Below, piece by piece: positions 5,322-7,626 of a DNA stretch of 7,626 nucleotides (its first letter is position 1; the number at the start of each line of letters is the position of its first letter). The notes under the pieces are model-generated. The model was not told the origin of the DNA. It searched no databases and saw nothing but the letters and a program-made list of their open reading frames with translations. Source of the DNA: Lactobacillus sp. (GTDB lineage Bacteria; Bacillota; Bacilli; Lactobacillales; Lactobacillaceae); assembly GCA_003482405.1 (NCBI GenBank), contig DMZB01000209.1:1-7626 (forward strand), given 5' to 3'. Position numbers and translations under genes: made by a program.

Positions 5322-6560
5322 TTAGGCTAAGCGATTTAATTCATTAATTTTCAAAATGACGTCCACTGCACGAGCCATTGTTTGTAATGAAACGTATTCA
5401 TAACGGCTGTGCATATTTTCCCCACCAGCAAACAAGTTCGGTGTCGGCACACCCATAAATGAAATTTTCGAGCCATCAGTCCCACCACGAACTGGGTAAA
5501 TCACCGGTTCAATTTCCAAAGCCGTCATGGCCTTTTTAGCCAAGTCAACCGGCGTCATATCTTTTTCCAACACTTCACGCATATTGTAATACTGGTCTGT
5601 AAGATCCAGCTTTATCCGTGGTTCATCTAATGTTGCATTCAGTTTATCCGCAATGTCACGCATTTGTTGCTTACGTGCTTCAAACGTTTTACGATCATGA
5701 TCGCGAATAATATAGGTTAGCTGGGCATGATCAACCGTCCCATCCATTTTGTACAAGTGGAAAAAGCCTTCACGGCCAGATGTTGATTCTGGGCGATCAT
5801 GTTCTGGCAACTGATTTTGAAAATCAATGCCGACCTGTAACGCATTCACCATGACACCTTTGGCAGTTGCCGTATGCACATCCTTACCCTGGATGGTGAC
5901 TACTGCCTGTGCCGCATTAAACGTTTCATACTCCAGCTCACCTAATGGACCACCATCGACCGTGTACGCATATTTAACGCCAAATCCCTTGGCATCAAAG
6001 TGATCTGCACCGGTGCCAATTTCTTCATCTGGACCAAAACCAACGTGGATTTCACCATGCTTAATCTCTGGATGATTTAACAGGTACTCCATGGCAGTCA
6101 TGATTTCAGCCACACCGGCCTTGTCATCAGCGCCTAATAGTGTTGTTCCATCTGTGGTGATCAATGTGTCACCTGTATAGTTATGCAGCGCTGGAAATTC
6201 GCTTGACTTCAATACCCACTGACCATCTTCACTCAGTTTGATATCGGACTGACCGTCATAATTCTGAACAATTTTCGGTGCAATATTTTCAGCATTAAAA
6301 TCAGCGGTATCAATGTGCGCTAAAAAACCGATTGGTTCAGTTTTGCCATCATCGTTTGCAGGCAGAACTGCTGTGACATACCCACTATTTGGATCGGTTT
6401 TAATATCAGACAGCCCAATTTCATTTAGCTCTTCAGCAATCGACTTTAAGAAGTCCGCCTCGCGGGGTGCGGAAGGAATCGTCGTTGAATCCGGATCTGA
6501 TCTCGTATTAACCTTTACATAACCAATAAATCGTGAAAGCAAAGTTTCGTATTCTGCCAC
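5322..6560 (-). CDS. pepT: Peptidase T, tripeptide aminopeptidase (M20B)
   Basis: Cytosolic di-zinc exopeptidase that removes the N-terminal residue from tripeptides, the last stage of peptide use in lactic acid bacteria. Visible in order (412-residue numbering): [15 protein letters not shown] near the N-terminus, AHIDT with H82 and D84, LGADDKAG with D145, DEEIGTG with general base E179 and ligand E180, TVDGG with D202, the dimerisation insert at about 210-320, RGGTDGS at 358-364, and [10 protein letters not shown] with H384. All expected zinc ligands are present and the length is normal (about 410). The frame also allows GTG at 6567-6569, but that is only 1 nt from the ribosome-binding site AGGAG (6571-6575). 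GTG at 6558-6560 is 10 nt away, and [11 protein letters not shown] matches the family start, so 6560 is preferred. It lies 63 nt after nif3 in the same direction and probably shares its transcript. Confidence 0.95.
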   Translation of the reverse strand: MAEYETLLSRFIGYVKVNTRSDPDSTTIPSAPREADFLKSIAEELNEIGLSDIKTDPNSGYVTAVLPANDDGKTEPIGFLAHIDTADFNAENIAPKIVQNYDGQSDIKLSEDGQWVLKSSEFPALHNYTGDTLITTDGTTLLGADDKAGVAEIMTAMEYLLNHPEIKHGEIHVGFGPDEEIGTGADHFDAKGFGVKYAYTVDGGPLGELEYETFNAAQAVVTIQGKDVHTATAKGVMVNALQVGIDFQNQLPEHDRPESTSGREGFFHLYKMDGTVDHAQLTYIIRDHDRKTFEARKQQMRDIADKLNATLDEPRIKLDLTDQYYNMREVLEKDMTPVDLAKKAMTALEIEPVIYPVRGGTDGSKISFMGVPTPNLFAGGENMHSRYEYVSLQTMARAVDVILKINELNRLA

Positions 6561-6570
6561 AATTGCCACG

Positions 6571-6609
6571 CTCCTAATTCATTATAAGTTACTACCAAAG
6601 CTAGTTTAA
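6571..6609 (-). promoter_or_regulatory. pepT ribosome-binding site and possible promoter
   Basis: AGGAG (6571-6575) decides between two in-frame GTG starts (6569 and 6560) in favour of 6560. A TATAAT at 6581-6586, with a weak TTAAAC (6604-6609) 17 bp upstream, could be a promoter internal to the trmK-nif3-pepT run. Its start would fall at about the first base of the ribosome-binding site, leaving almost no leader, so the promoter part is doubtful. Confidence 0.35.
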
Positions 6610-6623
6610 CTGATTCGTGTCAC

Positions 6624-7423
6624 TTACACAAAGGTAAAGGGGTCCGTATTCGGCTGTGATTCGAGCACTTCAAGATGCCACTGATACTGTGTCGACCACT
6701 GACGTAGCATCGCGGCGACTTTGGGAATACATACCGCTTCAATATGATGTCCAGGATCAACGACCGACAGGCCAGCTGCTAACATATCGTGCCCGGTGTG
6801 ATAGTAAACATCCCCGGTGACGTAAACGTCCGCCCCTGTTGCCTGCGCATCGCGAAAGAACTTGCCGCCATCGCCGCCTAAGATAGCAACCTGTTGTACA
6901 AGCTTATCCTGTTCGTGAGAAACCAATCGTACACCACCGACATGAAATTGCTGTTTACAGTATTCAGCAAACGAACGCATCGATAGTGGCTGCTGTAACT
7001 GTCCGACACGCCCCATCTTCACTTCAGGATTATCCGGATTAGGCAACCATGACGTCACGTTTGTTAACTGTAGCTGTTCGGCCAACCAATCATTCATCCC
7101 GCCCGGTGCATTATCTAAATTAGTGTGAGCCGCATAAACAGTGATGCCATTCGCCACGATTTTGCCATACATCGCAAGCTGCGGATCCGCATCAAAATCG
7201 AGGTTCTTCGCGGGCCGAAACATTACCGGATGGTGCGCAAAAATGAAATCGACATGGTTTGCGATTGCCTCATCCACCACTTCCGGACGAACGTCTAACG
7301 GACTAAAACCTTATGGATTTCGGCATGTCGACTGCCAATTTGAAAACCAGTTGGGTCGCCTGCCTCACGATAATTTAACGGCGCAAATTCTTCGAATCGA
7401 TCAATTAAGTGTTGTGCTTGCAT
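6624..7423 (-). pseudogene. Nif3-like dinuclear metal protein (DUF34), frameshifted
   Basis: Nif3/YqfO-family protein, also annotated as a GTP cyclohydrolase I type 2 homologue; the cellular role of the family is unsettled. Restored length is 266 residues, the short form without the PII-like insert of B. subtilis YqfO. Metal-site motifs are AHHP (H64, H65), AHTNLD (H100, D104) and DPGHHIE (H226, E229); LGGDGGKFF and VTGDVYYH also fit the family. The start ATG at 7421-7423 has AAGGGAGGT (7432-7440) upstream. The reading frame runs MQAQHLIDRF ... IHKVLV to about 7301, then hits TAG (7295-7297) after 42 codons. The rest (LDVRPEVVDEAI onward) is in another frame. Insertion of one base at about 7299-7302 gives VLVSLDVRPEVV, the expected family sequence, so a single base is missing. 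The rest of the gene is intact, so this is either a recent mutation or a sequence error. A fragment of 218 codons could start at GTG 7280 but would lack the first strands. Confidence 0.88.
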
Positions 7424-7626
7424 CTGACAAGACCTCCCTTATGAGTTGCTGTTCTGCCGTCAACGCCGCCTGTTTATGCAATGGAACATCAGTTGCGTGA
7501 CCCATAGCAGTCAACACACGCTCGTTACGTTGATACTCGTGCTGCCATTTTTCGACAAAGGCAGCATTCACATTAGCTAATAAATAGTGACCAAACCGTG
7601 CATCACGCTCACTCAGTGTGATGGGT
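7401..7626 (-). CDS. trmK: tRNA (adenine-22-N1)-methyltransferase, C-terminal part (gene starts past right edge)
   Basis: Only the last 74 codons are present. They encode ITLSERDARFGHYLL near the edge, then a helical region (FVEKWQHEYQRNERVL ... LTAEQQLIREVL) typical of the coiled-coil C-terminal domain of the TrmK/YqfN family. TrmK methylates N1 of A22 in bacterial tRNAs; its SAM-binding domain would be off the right edge. The stop TGA is at 7401-7403 and lies inside nif3: the two genes overlap by 23 nt in different frames, which suggests co-transcription and coupled translation. The identification rests on the C-terminal pattern and the known trmK-nif3 neighbourhood, since no catalytic motif is visible. 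Confidence 0.85.
   Translation of the reverse strand, partial: PITLSERDARFGHYLLANVNAAFVEKWQHEYQRNERVLTAMGHATDVPLHKQAALTAEQQLIREVLSDASTTLN

Noticed and set aside
7297..7304. Programmed -1 frameshift in nif3
   Set aside because: The codons around the junction (GTT TTA GTC CGT TAG) contain no X-XXY-YYZ slippery heptamer, and the family does not use recoding.
7141..7500. A 119-codon plus-strand ORF opposite nif3 and trmK
   Set aside because: It is antisense to two recognised genes, with no ribosome-binding site or protein-like composition. It is open by chance through the minus-strand genes.

Overview
The window looks like chromosome from a low-to-mid GC Gram-positive bacterium of the Lactobacillaceae. 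The encoded proteins have typical lactobacillar forms (a short Nif3 without insert domain, a DnaE with a degenerate PHP domain, PepT), Shine-Dalgarno sites are strong, and the gene order trmK-nif3-pepT ... dnaE ... pyk is the usual lactobacillar block. pfkA, which normally sits between dnaE and pyk in homofermentative lactobacilli, is absent: only about 186 bp separate the two genes. This points to an obligately heterofermentative (phosphoketolase-pathway) species. That lifestyle is inferred, not seen.

Layout, left to right. (1) 1-857, minus: N-terminal 285 codons of pyruvate kinase, running off the left edge. (2) 858-1043: pyk promoter and leader, with hairpins and an operator-like dyad. (3) 1044-4535, minus: complete dnaE with a GTG start set by a strong ribosome-binding site. 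(4) 4536-5030: a divergent intergenic region. It holds an extended -10 promoter for dnaE that implies a leader of about 385 nt. That leader contains two tandem 101-bp structured repeats, each with a DnaA-box-like 9-mer, and a long imperfect inverted repeat. It also holds the promoter of the small plus-strand gene. (5) 5031-5225, plus: a 64-residue two-helix membrane protein of the DUF2929/YjzD type. (6) 5265-5305: bidirectional terminator between convergent genes. (7) 5322-6560, minus: pepT, tripeptide aminopeptidase, with a GTG start. (8) 6624-7423, minus: a Nif3-like (DUF34) gene broken by a single-base deletion near 7300. (9) 7401-7626, minus: the C-terminal 74 codons of trmK, overlapping the nif3 start by 23 nt.

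The genes are mostly housekeeping: replication (dnaE), lower glycolysis (pyk), peptide use (pepT) and tRNA modification (trmK). No mobile-element gene, CRISPR array, tRNA or rRNA is visible. The least explained part is the repeat-built leader of dnaE at 4652-4904. The clearest anomaly in a gene is the nif3 frameshift.
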